Counted from the first letter of the stretch, positions 32,062 to 41,087 are shown. The stretch is 64,000 nucleotides of DNA from Acidobacteriota bacterium (GCA_018971185.1 JAGXBH010000006.1:18667-82666), one strand, 5' to 3'. The notes: generated by a model from the letters alone, not told the origin. A program made the numbers and translations.

Positions 32062-32526
32062 ATGACTCGACTCGAAGTCGGCGCGACAGCCCCACCGTTC
32101 TCGTTGCCCAACCAAGACGGCGAGGTCGTCACCTCGAACTCACTCGCCGGCCAACGCTTCGTCCTCTACTTCTACCCCGCCGACGACACGCCCGGCTGCA
32201 CCGTCGAGGCCTGCGGCTTCAATGACGAGTTGGCGGGCCTGGGCGATCTCGGTGTGCGCGTCGTGGGAGTCTCGCCCGACGACGCGCCGTCGCATCGGGC
32301 GTTCCGCTCGAAGTTCGCTCTGGCCTTCGACCTCCTGAGCGACCCCTCGACCTCGACCATGGCCGCCTACGGCGCCTACGGCGAGAAGACGCTCTACGGC
32401 AAGAAGGTGGTGGGCGTGATCCGCTCGACCTTCGTGATCGGCCCCACCGGTCTCATCGAGCACGTCTGGTACGGCCCGCGGACCAAGGGCCACGCCCAGC
32501 GAGTGCGCGCGGCCATCGAGGCTTAG
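32062..32526 (+). CDS. bcp: Bcp/PrxQ-type thiol peroxidase
   Basis: This 154-residue peroxiredoxin reduces hydroperoxides using thioredoxin. The peroxidatic Cys is in PADDTPGCTVEACGF. A resolving Cys lies five residues later, the usual PrxQ arrangement. The ribosome binding site GAAGGAG lies before ATG 32062. Its TAG stop is interlocked with the TAA stop of the convergent dedA gene. Confidence 0.95.
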   Translation: MTRLEVGATAPPFSLPNQDGEVVTSNSLAGQRFVLYFYPADDTPGCTVEACGFNDELAGLGDLGVRVVGVSPDDAPSHRAFRSKFALAFDLLSDPSTSTMAAYGAYGEKTLYGKKVVGVIRSTFVIGPTGLIEHVWYGPRTKGHAQRVRAAIEA

Positions 32527-33158
32527 CCGCGCCCGCGGGCGTGCCGTGGCGGCTTCTTCATCGAGTGCCAGCGGTGCCACACGCCCGCCGCGAGGACCAG
32601 GACCACCAGCGCGATGATCGGGTACTCGGCGTCGTGGAAGTACTTCACGAAGTGCTGGTTCTTGCCCGCGTGGTATCCCAGTTCGGTGAGGAGCACCGCC
32701 CAGATCAACGATCCGAGGGTGGTCAGAGCCAGGAACCGGCCGCGCTTCATCTCGGCCAGTCCGGCGGGCAGCGAGATCACCGCGCGCACCACCGGTACCA
32801 GGCGACCCAGGAACACCGAGGGCGTACCGTACTTCTCGAACCAGACCTCCGCGGAGTCGAGGTCCTTGTGCGAGAGCAGTAGGTACTTCCCGTAGCGGTC
32901 GACGATAGCGCGCCCCGCGTAACGTCCGAGTTCGTAGGCAATCACCGCGCCGATCACCTCGCCGATCGTGCCGATGATGACGACGCTGGCGACGCTGAAC
33001 TGCGGATGCGTGGTGAAGGCCGTCGTGCAGAAGGCCCCGGCTAGCCCGAAGGCCACCTCCGAGGGGATGGGCAGGCACGCGGACGAGAGCACCGTGATGA
33101 GGAACAGGCCGAAGTAACCGTAGTGCGAGATGAAATGTTGCATCCGTACATTCTTCAC
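32523..33158 (-). CDS. DedA-family membrane protein
   Basis: This protein of about 211 residues has four to five membrane segments and the DedA/VTT signatures. These are LPIPSEVAFGLAGAF, GRLVPVVRAVISLPAGLAEM with the conserved Arg and Gly, and a C-terminal helix ending in a basic tail. DedA proteins act in lipid-carrier or phospholipid flipping and envelope stress. The start is GTG 33158 or ATG 33143; neither has a clear ribosome binding site. Confidence 0.88.
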   Translation of the reverse strand: MKNVRMQHFISHYGYFGLFLITVLSSACLPIPSEVAFGLAGAFCTTAFTTHPQFSVASVVIIGTIGEVIGAVIAYELGRYAGRAIVDRYGKYLLLSHKDLDSAEVWFEKYGTPSVFLGRLVPVVRAVISLPAGLAEMKRGRFLALTTLGSLIWAVLLTELGYHAGKNQHFVKYFHDAEYPIIALVVLVLAAGVWHRWHSMKKPPRHARGRG

Positions 33159-33195
33159 TGTTTTGGCCGGGGCCCTCGCCGGGCCAAGGAAATTC

Positions 33196-33981
33196 TTACT
33201 TTTGGTGCGAAGAGCACCAGTAGGTGGTCCGCCCGCCGATCACGGCGCTGCGCATCGGCGCCCCGTCGAGCGGGCAGAACCCGCCCGGGGTGCGCCCGGG
33301 CATGTGATCGCCCAGATGCGATCCACCTCGGCGCCCGAGTGCCTTCATCGTCCGCGTGAACGACGCGTACAGCGCGGCACGTTGATCGATGGACAATCGC
33401 GCGGTCGGCGTTCGCGGGTCGATGCCCGCGCGAAAGAGAATCTCGTCACCCAACAGATTGCCCACGCCGGCGACCACGGACTGATCGAGGAGGCGGGCCT
33501 TGATCGCCGGCCCCTCCCCCCTCGTGATGTCGACGACCGCGCGAAACTGCGTCTTGGTGAGCGCCAGGGCGTCGGGTCCGAGTGAGGAGAGGTCGGGGTC
33601 GATCTCCACGCGCGCGAGTCGGCGAGGGTCGTGCAGCACCAGCCGTCGACCGTCGGAGAGTTCGAGCCCGGCGCGGATCCACTGCGCCCGATAGGTGTGG
33701 GGACCGTAGAACAACCCGTCGATGCCCGTCGTCGAGTCGATGAGCAGGACGCCGGTCATGCCGAAACGCATGGCGAGACGCACCCCGTCGGTCTCGAGGT
33801 ACATCAACTTGCCCCGTCGACCGGTGCCGGTGATCGTGAGACCCCGCACGGTGCGACTCCATTGGGTCGTCGTCACGAGCTTCTTCGCGGCGTAGGCGTC
33901 GCTCCAGCCCTTGACGATGGTCGTGCCGACGACGCGCTCGGCGAGCCGACGATACGACTCCACTTCCAGCACTTCGGGCAC
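33196..33981 (-). CDS. Fpg/Nei-family DNA glycosylase
   Basis: This 261-residue base-excision repair enzyme removes oxidised bases and nicks the abasic site. I chose GTG 33981 because it places the catalytic Pro2-Glu3 at the mature N-terminus (M-PEVLEVES); the longer frame would bury them. The conserved Lys (GRRGKLMYL), the helix-two-turn-helix (VGNLLGDEILFRAGIDP) and the hairpin GGRTTYWC with the phosphate-binding Arg are present. The zinc-finger ligands are altered: CPLD and CSSH replace the usual two CxxC pairs. Fpg versus Nei specificity is not decided here. Confidence 0.87.
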   Translation of the reverse strand: MPEVLEVESYRRLAERVVGTTIVKGWSDAYAAKKLVTTTQWSRTVRGLTITGTGRRGKLMYLETDGVRLAMRFGMTGVLLIDSTTGIDGLFYGPHTYRAQWIRAGLELSDGRRLVLHDPRRLARVEIDPDLSSLGPDALALTKTQFRAVVDITRGEGPAIKARLLDQSVVAGVGNLLGDEILFRAGIDPRTPTARLSIDQRAALYASFTRTMKALGRRGGSHLGDHMPGRTPGGFCPLDGAPMRSAVIGGRTTYWCSSHQK

Positions 33982-34026
33982 CTCGGCACAATATCGGAAC
34001 CGAGAGCCACTCACTAAGGTTGTTGC

Positions 34027-35151
34027 ATGGCTCTCGAGAAACCCCAGTGGCGCGAACTCTTCAGTGAGGTCGTCACCTCAGGACTCTGCACCGGCTGCGC
34101 CGCCTGCGTGGTGGCCTGCCCCCACGACGTCTTGGACTACGACGCCAACGGTGGCGCCTACAAGCCCTTCCACCTCGACATCGACGGCGGCCGCGAGGAC
34201 TGCACGCACGGCGTCAAGGGTTGCACGATGTGCACGCGCGCCTGCCCGCGCTTTCGCAACTGGGAGTCGGAGATCGACCAGCACCGCTTCGCACGCGAGC
34301 GCACCGACGAGGAGGTCTTCGGCATCGGCGACGTCCTCCTGGCGCGCTCCACGGACCCCCGCATGGTCGAGAACGGGCAGGACGGCGGTTTCGTCTCCAC
34401 CCTCTTGATACACGCGCTGGAGAACGACCTCATCGACGCCGCGCTCGTCAGCGGCCTCGAGGGGGACGGCTCGACGTGGCGCGCCGAGCCGCGGGTGGTG
34501 CGCACCCGCGACGAGGTCCTCGATACCGCCAAGTCGCGCTACACCTACAGCGCCAACCTGCTCGCGTATCCGCGCGCCGTCGAGTTCGGCGCCGAGCGGA
34601 TCGCGCTCGTGGGCATGGGGTGCATGGCGTCGGCCCCGGGCGCGATGCAGACGCGCAAGGCCGGCAAGATCGCGCGTCGCCTGAGCCTCACCATCGGGCT
34701 GCTCTGCTCCAAGACCTTCGACGACTCGATCTTCGAGGAGCTCTTCGAGAAGGACTACGGGCTACGTCGGGCCGACATCGTCAAGATGAACATCAAGGGA
34801 GTGTTCCAGATCTGGACGCGCGACGGCGCCTACCACGAGGTCCCGCTCAAGGAGGCGCACGCCTTCACCCGCGAGGGCTGCACGACCTGTCCCGATTTCG
34901 CCGCCGAGCACGCGGACCTGTCGGCGGGAGGCATCGGCGCCTTCAACGACTGGACCCTGGTGATCGTGCGCACCGACAGCGGCCGCGAGATGATGCGCGC
35001 CCTCAAGGACGCCGGACTGATCGAGACGCGCCCCGGGGACGACGACCCGGGTGCGGTCGCCCTCTTGCACCGACTCGCCCAGGTCTCGCGCAAGCGCTGG
35101 CCCGAGTCCGCGGCGCCGGGGCCGCGTCGGATCCCCGTCCGCGGGTCGTAG
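34027..35151 (+). CDS. F420 hydrogenase/dehydrogenase beta-subunit family protein (FrhB-like)
   Basis: This 374-residue flavo-iron-sulfur protein has an N-terminal two-cluster ferredoxin module (CTGCAACVVACP and GCTMCTRACP). FrhB/FdhB-type N and C domains follow (NGQDGGFVSTLLIHAL, LVGMGCMASAPGAMQTRKAG, GLLCSKTFD, GCTTCPDFAAEHADLS). Relatives bind FAD and F420 and include FrhB and 3,8-divinyl chlorophyllide reductase-like and other reductases. No hydrogenase subunit is nearby, so it is a stand-alone reductase. It directly precedes the phosphomutase trio (5-base gap), suggesting co-transcription. The physiological partner is unknown. Confidence 0.85.
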   Translation: MALEKPQWRELFSEVVTSGLCTGCAACVVACPHDVLDYDANGGAYKPFHLDIDGGREDCTHGVKGCTMCTRACPRFRNWESEIDQHRFARERTDEEVFGIGDVLLARSTDPRMVENGQDGGFVSTLLIHALENDLIDAALVSGLEGDGSTWRAEPRVVRTRDEVLDTAKSRYTYSANLLAYPRAVEFGAERIALVGMGCMASAPGAMQTRKAGKIARRLSLTIGLLCSKTFDDSIFEELFEKDYGLRRADIVKMNIKGVFQIWTRDGAYHEVPLKEAHAFTREGCTTCPDFAAEHADLSAGGIGAFNDWTLVIVRTDSGREMMRALKDAGLIETRPGDDDPGAVALLHRLAQVSRKRWPESAAPGPRRIPVRGS

Positions 35152-35156
35152 TCGCG

Positions 35157-35801
35157 ATGGCGCGAACCCCTCGAGACCCGGCGACCACCATCCTGCTGGT
35201 GCGTCACGGCGTGACGGGCACCACCGGAAAGGTCCTGCCCGGGCGGGCCCCCGGACTTCACCTCTCGGCGCGTGGCCACGAACAGGCGCAGCTTGCCGCC
35301 GCTCGCCTCGGCGAACTCGAGGTCGCGCCGAGCGCCCTCTACGCCTCGCCGCTCGAACGCACCCGTGAGACGGCCGCGCCCATCGCGCGGCGCCTGGGCG
35401 TGCGCACCAAGGTCGATCGCGGGCTCCTCGAGTGCGATTTCGGTGATTGGACCGGTAAGTCGTTGTCGTCGTTGCGCAAGAAGCCCGAATGGCGTGCGGT
35501 GCAGAGCGCGCCGAGCACCTTCCGATTCCCGCAGGGGGAATCCTTCGCCGAGATGCAGCACCGGATCTGGACCACTCTCGAACGCCTCGCGCGCGCGCAC
35601 CGGGGCGAGAGGATCGTCGTCGTGAGTCACGCCGACCCGATCAAGGCCGCCGTCACCTTCGCCCAGGGCGTGCCCCTGGACCTCTTCCAGCGGACCGTCA
35701 TCTCGACGTGCTCGATCAGCGCCATCGTCCTCTCCGACGCGACGCCCCTCGTGGTGAGCGTCAACAACACCGGATCCCTCAAGGAGCTCATCGCCTCATG
35801 A
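35157..35801 (+). CDS. MSMEG_4193-type histidine phosphatase/phosphomutase
   Basis: This 214-residue protein is in the histidine phosphatase (phosphoglycerate mutase-like) superfamily. The phospho-accepting His is H17 in LLVRHGVTGTTG. The second catalytic His is in VVVSHADPIKAA, and the Arg of SPLERTRETA is present. It is the first member of the conserved actinobacterial trio MSMEG_4193 / DUF3090 / SCO1664, where it has been proposed to act as a phosphomutase. ATG 35157 follows the FrhB-like gene closely. Its stop overlaps the next ATG as ATGA. Confidence 0.88.
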   Translation: MARTPRDPATTILLVRHGVTGTTGKVLPGRAPGLHLSARGHEQAQLAAARLGELEVAPSALYASPLERTRETAAPIARRLGVRTKVDRGLLECDFGDWTGKSLSSLRKKPEWRAVQSAPSTFRFPQGESFAEMQHRIWTTLERLARAHRGERIVVVSHADPIKAAVTFAQGVPLDLFQRTVISTCSISAIVLSDATPLVVSVNNTGSLKELIAS

Positions 35802-36280
35802 AGTACGAATTCGACGCACCCGAGAAGGTCATGGTGGGAGTCCGCGGCGAGGTCGGCAATCGGCTCTTCCTCCTTCAGGCCCGACAGGGGCGTCGCCTGG
35901 TCATCTTGAAGTGTGAGAAGGTCCAACTGGCGGCCCTCGCGCAGTGGATCTCCCAGGTCATCGACGACATGGGCCGCCCGGGCCACCTCCCCGACGACTT
36001 CACCCTCGAGCCCGAGTACGAGGCCGACTTCACGGTGGGTGACATCGCCATCGCCATCGACGAGGAGAACGAGCTCCTCGAGGTCACCTTCGAGTCCGCG
36101 GGTGAGGACGACGACGTGGCGACCATCGCCTTGACCAAGGAGTGGGCGGGTGGGCTCGCCATCGCCATCACGCGACTGGTCGAGGCGGGGCGCCCACCCT
36201 GCCCCCTGTGCGGTGGCCCTCTCGACCCTCGTGGCCACGACTGCCCGCGCACGAACGGTCACCGCGCGCCCCTGCGCTGA
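35798..36280 (+). CDS. DUF3090 family protein
   Basis: This 160-residue protein is the second trio member. The family core appears as MKYEFDAPEKVMVGVRGEVG, GRRLVILKCEKVQLAALAQ and VGDIAIAIDEENELLEV. The last 30 residues form a small zinc-ribbon-like end with CPLCGGPLDP and HDCP. No enzyme function is known for the family. It overlaps the phosphomutase gene by 4 bases and ends 2 bases before the kinase-like gene, so the three are almost surely made together. Confidence 0.88.
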   Translation: MKYEFDAPEKVMVGVRGEVGNRLFLLQARQGRRLVILKCEKVQLAALAQWISQVIDDMGRPGHLPDDFTLEPEYEADFTVGDIAIAIDEENELLEVTFESAGEDDDVATIALTKEWAGGLAIAITRLVEAGRPPCPLCGGPLDPRGHDCPRTNGHRAPLR

Positions 36281-36282
36281 GC

Positions 36283-36990
36283 GTGCGACGCGACGACCAG
36301 ATCGAACTGCTGCGCCACGGTGCGTTGCACGTCGAGGGACGCGTCGCCGGTTCCTCGAACCAGGCGCTGCTGGTCTCGGTGTGCCTCGGCGGCACGAGCG
36401 CGCTGGCCTGCTACAAGGCGGAGGCGGGTGAGCGGCCCCTCTGGGACTTCGAGGAGGGGCTCTGGCGTCGAGAGGTGGCGGCGTGGGAGCTCGATCAGCT
36501 CCTCGGCACCGACCTCGTCCCGACGACGGTCGCTCGCGAGGACGCCCCCTTCGGCGTCGGCTCCCTGCAGTGGTGGGTCGAAGGAGCCACCGACGACCAC
36601 TACTTCACCCTGCGTGAGAAGGAGGACCTCCTCCCCTGGTTCACCGACCTCTGCGCGTTCGACGTCGTCGCCAACAATGCCGACCGCAAGGGGGGTCACA
36701 TCCTCTTCGACTCCGCGCGGTGCTGGGCCATCGACAACGGGCTGTGCTTCCACGAGGAGGACAAGTTGCGCACGGTGATCTGGGAGTACGCCGAGCAGAC
36801 CCTCCCCGACCGGCTACTCGAACCGCTCGCTCGCCTCGCCCAGGGCGAACTCGGCAACCTCGGTCACCTCCTGAGTGCCGAAGAGCTCGACGCCACCGCG
36901 CGCCGCGCCCACGGGCTCCTCCTCGCCAGCAGTTTCCCCTCGCCCGACGACGACCGCGACTGGCCGCCCTACCCCTGGCCGTTGATCTGA
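36283..36990 (+). CDS. SCO1664-family kinase-like protein
   Basis: This 235-residue protein is the third trio member, distantly related to phosphatidylinositol 3-/4-kinases. A candidate ATP-binding Lys lies in ALACYKAEAGERPLW. The catalytic-loop-like motif is FDVVANNADRKGGHIL, and the metal-binding equivalent of DFG is AIDNGLCFH. These are the residues expected of an active small-molecule or protein kinase. GTG 36283 follows the DUF3090 stop. The substrate is unknown; pairing with a phosphatase/mutase suggests a phosphorylated intermediate. Confidence 0.86.
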   Translation: MRRDDQIELLRHGALHVEGRVAGSSNQALLVSVCLGGTSALACYKAEAGERPLWDFEEGLWRREVAAWELDQLLGTDLVPTTVAREDAPFGVGSLQWWVEGATDDHYFTLREKEDLLPWFTDLCAFDVVANNADRKGGHILFDSARCWAIDNGLCFHEEDKLRTVIWEYAEQTLPDRLLEPLARLAQGELGNLGHLLSAEELDATARRAHGLLLASSFPSPDDDRDWPPYPWPLI

Positions 36991-38451
36991 TCAGGGGACG
37001 ATCAGATCACCCTCGAGTTCGGGGACGCCCGACTCGAGCAGCAAGAGCGTGACGAGGGCGCCGACCCCGAAGAAGCCCGCCGCCCACCAGAAGGCCACGG
37101 CGTACCCGTGCAGGGTCGCCGCCACTGCGCTCGCGCACGTCGATGTCGCTCCCGTCGGCCGGCAGGCGAGCGCCCGGCGCGACGTGATCACCGCGATGGT
37201 GTTGAGGGTGGCGATGCCCACGGATCCCCCGATCTGCTGCGCGGTACTGACCATCGCCGACGCCGCGCCGGCGTCGCGCGGCTCGATACCCGCGGTCGCG
37301 GTCGCGGTGGACGGCGCGTAGATCAATCCCAGACCGAGTCCCGTCACGATGAGTCCTGGCATGACGTGTCCGAGGTAGTCGGCGTGGGCGGGCAGCTTGG
37401 TGAACAGGATCATGCCCATCATCCCCAGGAGCATCCCGACGGGCACCAACGGACGCGGCCCCACGAGGGCCAGGAGGCGGGCACTGGCCAGCGACGCGGA
37501 GAACGCCAGGGCCGCCACGAGCGGCAAGAAGAGGAGACCCGTCTTCATCGGCGAGTAGCCCAGGGTGTTCTGCAGGTAATACGCCAGGAACAACGAGATG
37601 CTGAAGATCCCGATGTTGGTGAAGAAGAGCGCGATGAGTGACCCGCCACGAGTGCGGTCCTTGACGATGCGCAGGGGTAGCAAGGGGTGGGCCGAGCGGC
37701 GCTGCCACAGCACGAAGACGACGAGGAGCACCGCGCCGACGCCCAGACTGAACCAGGTGTCGAAGTTCCCCCAACCCGTGGTCACCGCGTGGCCGAGCCC
37801 GAAGACCAGCGCGAACAACCCAGCGCTGGCCAACACCGTACCGACCAGGTCGAGGTGGACCGCGCGCTCGCCGCGTCCGCGTTCGACGAAGAGGATGACC
37901 CCGACCATCGACAGGGCGGCGAAGAAGAGGTTGATCGTCAGACACCAGCGCCACGACGCCCACTGGGTCAGCGCGCCACCCAGCAAGAGGCCGATGGCGG
38001 CACCGGATCCGCCGACCGCCCCGAAGATCGAGAAGGCCGTGGCGCGTTCGCGCGGCTCTCGGAACGTGAGCGTCAACGCCGCCAGGGCCGCGGGGGCGAG
38101 CAGCGCGCCGAAGGCGCCCTGCACCGCTCGAGCGCAGACGAGTGCCGCGAAATTCCGCGCCGCACCACCCACTGCGGACGCGAGCGCGAACCCGACCAAC
38201 CCGACCATGAGCGACGCACGCCGGCCCCAGAGGTCGCTCAGTCGACCGCCCAGGAGCATGAGCGAGCCGAAGGATAGGGCGTAGGCCGTGATGAGCCACT
38301 GTCGATTGGCCACTGAGAAGTTGAGGTCGACCTGGGCGCGCGGCAACGCGATGTTGATGACCGTGGAGTCGAGGGCGACCATCAGCTGCGACACGCTCAC
38401 CGTCATCAGGACCCACCACCGACGGGCGTGTGACGTGGCGATGTTGTCCAT
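36991..38451 (-). CDS. MFS drug exporter, DHA2 (EmrB/QacA) type
   Basis: This 486-residue protein has 14 predicted membrane helices. The MFS motif A appears as GGRLSDLWGRRASLM, and the family start reads VALDSTVINIALP, typical of drug:H+ antiporters of the DHA2 family. There is no adjacent regulator. The gene converges with the kinase-like gene, their stops lying back to back (TGATCA). Confidence 0.9.
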   Translation of the reverse strand: MDNIATSHARRWWVLMTVSVSQLMVALDSTVINIALPRAQVDLNFSVANRQWLITAYALSFGSLMLLGGRLSDLWGRRASLMVGLVGFALASAVGGAARNFAALVCARAVQGAFGALLAPAALAALTLTFREPRERATAFSIFGAVGGSGAAIGLLLGGALTQWASWRWCLTINLFFAALSMVGVILFVERGRGERAVHLDLVGTVLASAGLFALVFGLGHAVTTGWGNFDTWFSLGVGAVLLVVFVLWQRRSAHPLLPLRIVKDRTRGGSLIALFFTNIGIFSISLFLAYYLQNTLGYSPMKTGLLFLPLVAALAFSASLASARLLALVGPRPLVPVGMLLGMMGMILFTKLPAHADYLGHVMPGLIVTGLGLGLIYAPSTATATAGIEPRDAGAASAMVSTAQQIGGSVGIATLNTIAVITSRRALACRPTGATSTCASAVAATLHGYAVAFWWAAGFFGVGALVTLLLLESGVPELEGDLIVP

Positions 38452-38535
38452 AACGTTGCTTCTCAGCCTAAGGAGTGCGCGTCGCCGTACGCTGGCGAAA
38501 ACGCCGACGCACCGGAACTTCTAAGGAACAAGGGA

Positions 38536-39492
38536 CTACGCCCGGGCCTTCAGGAGCTCAATCAGCGCGGGAAGGACTCGCTGCACGTCGCCAACGACAC
38601 CGAAGTCGCTGATGGCGAAGATCGGCGCGTCGGGATCCTTATTGATGGCGATGACGTTGGCGGCACCCTTCATGCCGACCATGTGCTGCGTCGCGCCCGA
38701 GATCCCGCAGGCGACGTAGAGGTCGGGCTTGACGGTCTTACCCGTCTGGCCCACCTGGTGCGAATACGGCACCCAGCCCGCGTCGACGATCGCACGACTC
38801 GCGCCCGGTGCGCCGTCGAGCAACCTGGCCAACTCCTCGACGAGCGCGTACGAGGAGGCGTCGCCCAGACCTCGTCCGCCCGACACCACGACCTTCGCGT
38901 CCTCCAACGCGGGACCGTTGCGCTCCTCGACGTGCGACGAGCGAATCGTCGCCGTGCGCGACGAGGTGACCGGTGTCACGCTCTCGCGCAGCGCCACGTC
39001 GACGCCGTCGGGCGTCGCGGAAAAGGACTTGGCGCGAACGACGAAGAGCCCGGGTGCGCTATCGCGCAGGCGCGCCAACACGGTGTGGGTGCCCCCGAAG
39101 ATCGGGTGCTCACTCTCGAGGGTGGCGCCGTCGCGAAGTCCGGTCACGTTGGTCAGCACCGGCGTGTCGAGTCGCGCCGACAGCCGGCCCGCGATGTCGC
39201 GTCCGTCGTTGCTCGCCGGGATCAGCACCGCGTCGGGGGTCTCCCCCTCCAGCAGGCTTGCGACCGTGTTGGCCACCACGCTGGCCGGCAGGATCGCGCC
39301 TAGGTCACCAAGGTCCCAGAGTCGACTCGCGCCGTAAGAACCGACCACTCGTGCGACGTCGTCGTTCGCGCCCCAGGTGATCGCGGTGACCGTCGCGCCG
39401 AGTCGTCGCGCCTCGCTGATGAGCTCCTTGGAGGTCGTGGTGACGTCGCCTCGCGCCGGCTCGGCCAGCACCCACAGGTTCGACACACTCAT
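38536..39492 (-). CDS. etfA: Electron transfer flavoprotein alpha subunit
   Basis: This 318-residue protein binds FAD and, with EtfB, carries electrons from acyl-CoA and related dehydrogenases to the quinone pool. The C-terminal FAD domain shows VVSGGRGLGD, HQVGQTGKTVKPDLYVACGIS and a terminal NKDPDAPIFAISDFGVVGD. The start overlaps the etfB stop by 4 bases. An acyl-CoA dehydrogenase that could be a partner lies at 60088. Confidence 0.96.
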   Translation of the reverse strand: MSVSNLWVLAEPARGDVTTTSKELISEARRLGATVTAITWGANDDVARVVGSYGASRLWDLGDLGAILPASVVANTVASLLEGETPDAVLIPASNDGRDIAGRLSARLDTPVLTNVTGLRDGATLESEHPIFGGTHTVLARLRDSAPGLFVVRAKSFSATPDGVDVALRESVTPVTSSRTATIRSSHVEERNGPALEDAKVVVSGGRGLGDASSYALVEELARLLDGAPGASRAIVDAGWVPYSHQVGQTGKTVKPDLYVACGISGATQHMVGMKGAANVIAINKDPDAPIFAISDFGVVGDVQRVLPALIELLKARA

Positions 39493-40271
39493 GATGCACT
39501 CCCCGCGAGGATCTTGATCCTCTCGAGGAACGCCACGATGCGCGCCGCCCCCTCACCGTCGTCCACGTACTTCTCGCCGGCGTTCTTGGTCGCAGCGAGC
39601 TCGACGGACACGACCTCCTGGCGCGGGACCAGGGCACTGGCGTCGAGTCCGAGGTCCGCCACGCTGAGGACCTCGACCGTCCGGGACTTGGCCGCCATGA
39701 TCCCCTTGAAGGTGGCGTAGCGCGGCTCCACGACGCCCGCGGTCACCGTGACCACCGCGGGCAGCGCGGCGACCACCTCGTCGTAGCCCAATTCGGTCTG
39801 ACGATGGACCACGACGTCGCCACTCTCGACGGCCACCGACGTGGCGAAGGTGAGCGCGGGAAGCCCGAGCAACTCAGCCAGTTGCACGGGCAGCGTGCCC
39901 GTATAACCGTCCGAGGACTCCGTCGCGGCGAGCACGAGGTCGGGCACGTCACGCGAGATCACCGCGGCCAGCACCTTGGCGGTGGTCAAGGCGTCGGCCC
40001 CCTTGAGGAGGGGGTCCGAGACCACCGTCGCGCGCATCGCCCCCATCGCGAGGGCGCTACGGATTCCGGTCACGTCCGTCGCGTCACCCATTGAGACGAG
40101 CGACACCTCGCCGTCACCCGACGCCTCCACCAGGCGCAGCGCCACCTCGACACCGTAGGTGTCCGCCTCGTCGAGGATCAGCTTGCCCGATCGATCCAAG
40201 CGATGCTCCGCGTCCAGTGACGGGGTGGCGGCCGGGTCCGGAATCTGTTTCACGCAGACGACAACGTTCAT
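39489..40271 (-). CDS. etfB: Electron transfer flavoprotein beta subunit
   Basis: This 260-residue subunit holds AMP and docks the partner dehydrogenase. The sequence starts MNVVVCVKQIPDPAATPSLD and has LDEADTYGVEVALRLVE and the AMP-site region ISRDVPDLVLAATESSDGYTG. Length and order (etfB then etfA) are standard for the housekeeping ETF rather than the bifurcating FixAB type, which would be linked to fixCX. Confidence 0.96.
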   Translation of the reverse strand: MNVVVCVKQIPDPAATPSLDAEHRLDRSGKLILDEADTYGVEVALRLVEASGDGEVSLVSMGDATDVTGIRSALAMGAMRATVVSDPLLKGADALTTAKVLAAVISRDVPDLVLAATESSDGYTGTLPVQLAELLGLPALTFATSVAVESGDVVVHRQTELGYDEVVAALPAVVTVTAGVVEPRYATFKGIMAAKSRTVEVLSVADLGLDASALVPRQEVVSVELAATKNAGEKYVDDGEGAARIVAFLERIKILAGSAS

Positions 40272-40294
40272 GACACCAATCTAGGTCACGTCCC

Positions 40295-40984
40295 TCACGC
40301 GGTAGGGCCGAGACCGTCACGGAGTCGGCGCGCGAGCACCACGTCATCGGTGATCACGGCACCGACACCGAGTTCGAGCATCCGTCCGATGTCGCGGGCC
40401 AGGTTCGGGGTCCACACGTGCAGTTCGACTCCGCGCTCTCGCGCCTCGTCCGCCACCGCCGCGTTCACCCGTGAAAACGCGAGGTGGGCGGAGGTCAGAC
40501 GATGCTTCGTCACCTGATCAAGCACGAACGCCGCGGGGCGGCGCTCCGCCAGCCAGCCCACCCGTCGCTCCGGCGAGACCCGTCGCACCTCGTCGCAGAT
40601 CGCCAGGGAGAAGCTCGACACGAGGCACTGCGCCGACACGCTCGAGGCGTCGAGGAAGGCCGCGACGTCACGGGCCACCGCCAAGTTGTACGGAACCGAA
40701 CGAGTTGATTTTATTTCAACGTTGATCCGCAGTGGACCGGCCGCGACCAGGGCGTCGTCGAGTGACGCGATCTCTCCTCCATGGGCGAGGTCGTCTCGCC
40801 GCGTCGCGGGTATCGACTGACCCCCCACGGTGCGGTCATGGTTCACGATCAGGAATTTGTCGGAGGTGAGCCACACGTCGAACTCGACACCGTCGGCTCC
40901 GACGTCGCGGGCGGCCGCGATCGCACCGGTCGAGTTCTCGGGGAAATGGACGTGGTGCCCGCGGTGGGCGAAGATTGAAGTCAC
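40295..40984 (-). CDS. Glycerophosphodiester phosphodiesterase
   Basis: This 229-residue protein has the GDPD/UgpQ TIM-barrel signatures IFAHRGHHVHFPENS and GADGVEFDVWLTSDK, then IVNHDRTV. It releases glycerol-3-phosphate from glycerophosphodiesters. No signal peptide is visible, so it is cytoplasmic. GTG 40984 lies divergent from whiB across 153 bases. Confidence 0.88.
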   Translation of the reverse strand: MTSIFAHRGHHVHFPENSTGAIAAARDVGADGVEFDVWLTSDKFLIVNHDRTVGGQSIPATRRDDLAHGGEIASLDDALVAAGPLRINVEIKSTRSVPYNLAVARDVAAFLDASSVSAQCLVSSFSLAICDEVRRVSPERRVGWLAERRPAAFVLDQVTKHRLTSAHLAFSRVNAAVADEARERGVELHVWTPNLARDIGRMLELGVGAVITDDVVLARRLRDGLGPTA

Positions 40985-41037
40985 GATAAGAATTGTGACA
41001 TCCTGGCGTCCGACGTCGCCGACTCGACAAAAAAACC

Positions 41038-41066
41038 TTGAAAATACAGGCTCATCCGAGTAAAAT
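41038..41066 (+). promoter_or_regulatory. Promoter of whiB
   Basis: TTGAAA (41038-41043) and TAAAAT (41061-41066) are separated by exactly 17 bases, a near-consensus sigma70/SigA promoter in otherwise GC-rich DNA. It would give a leader of about 65 bases before the whiB ATG. Confidence 0.75.
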
Positions 41067-41087
41067 TGCCTTCCCGCCCTTAACGGC

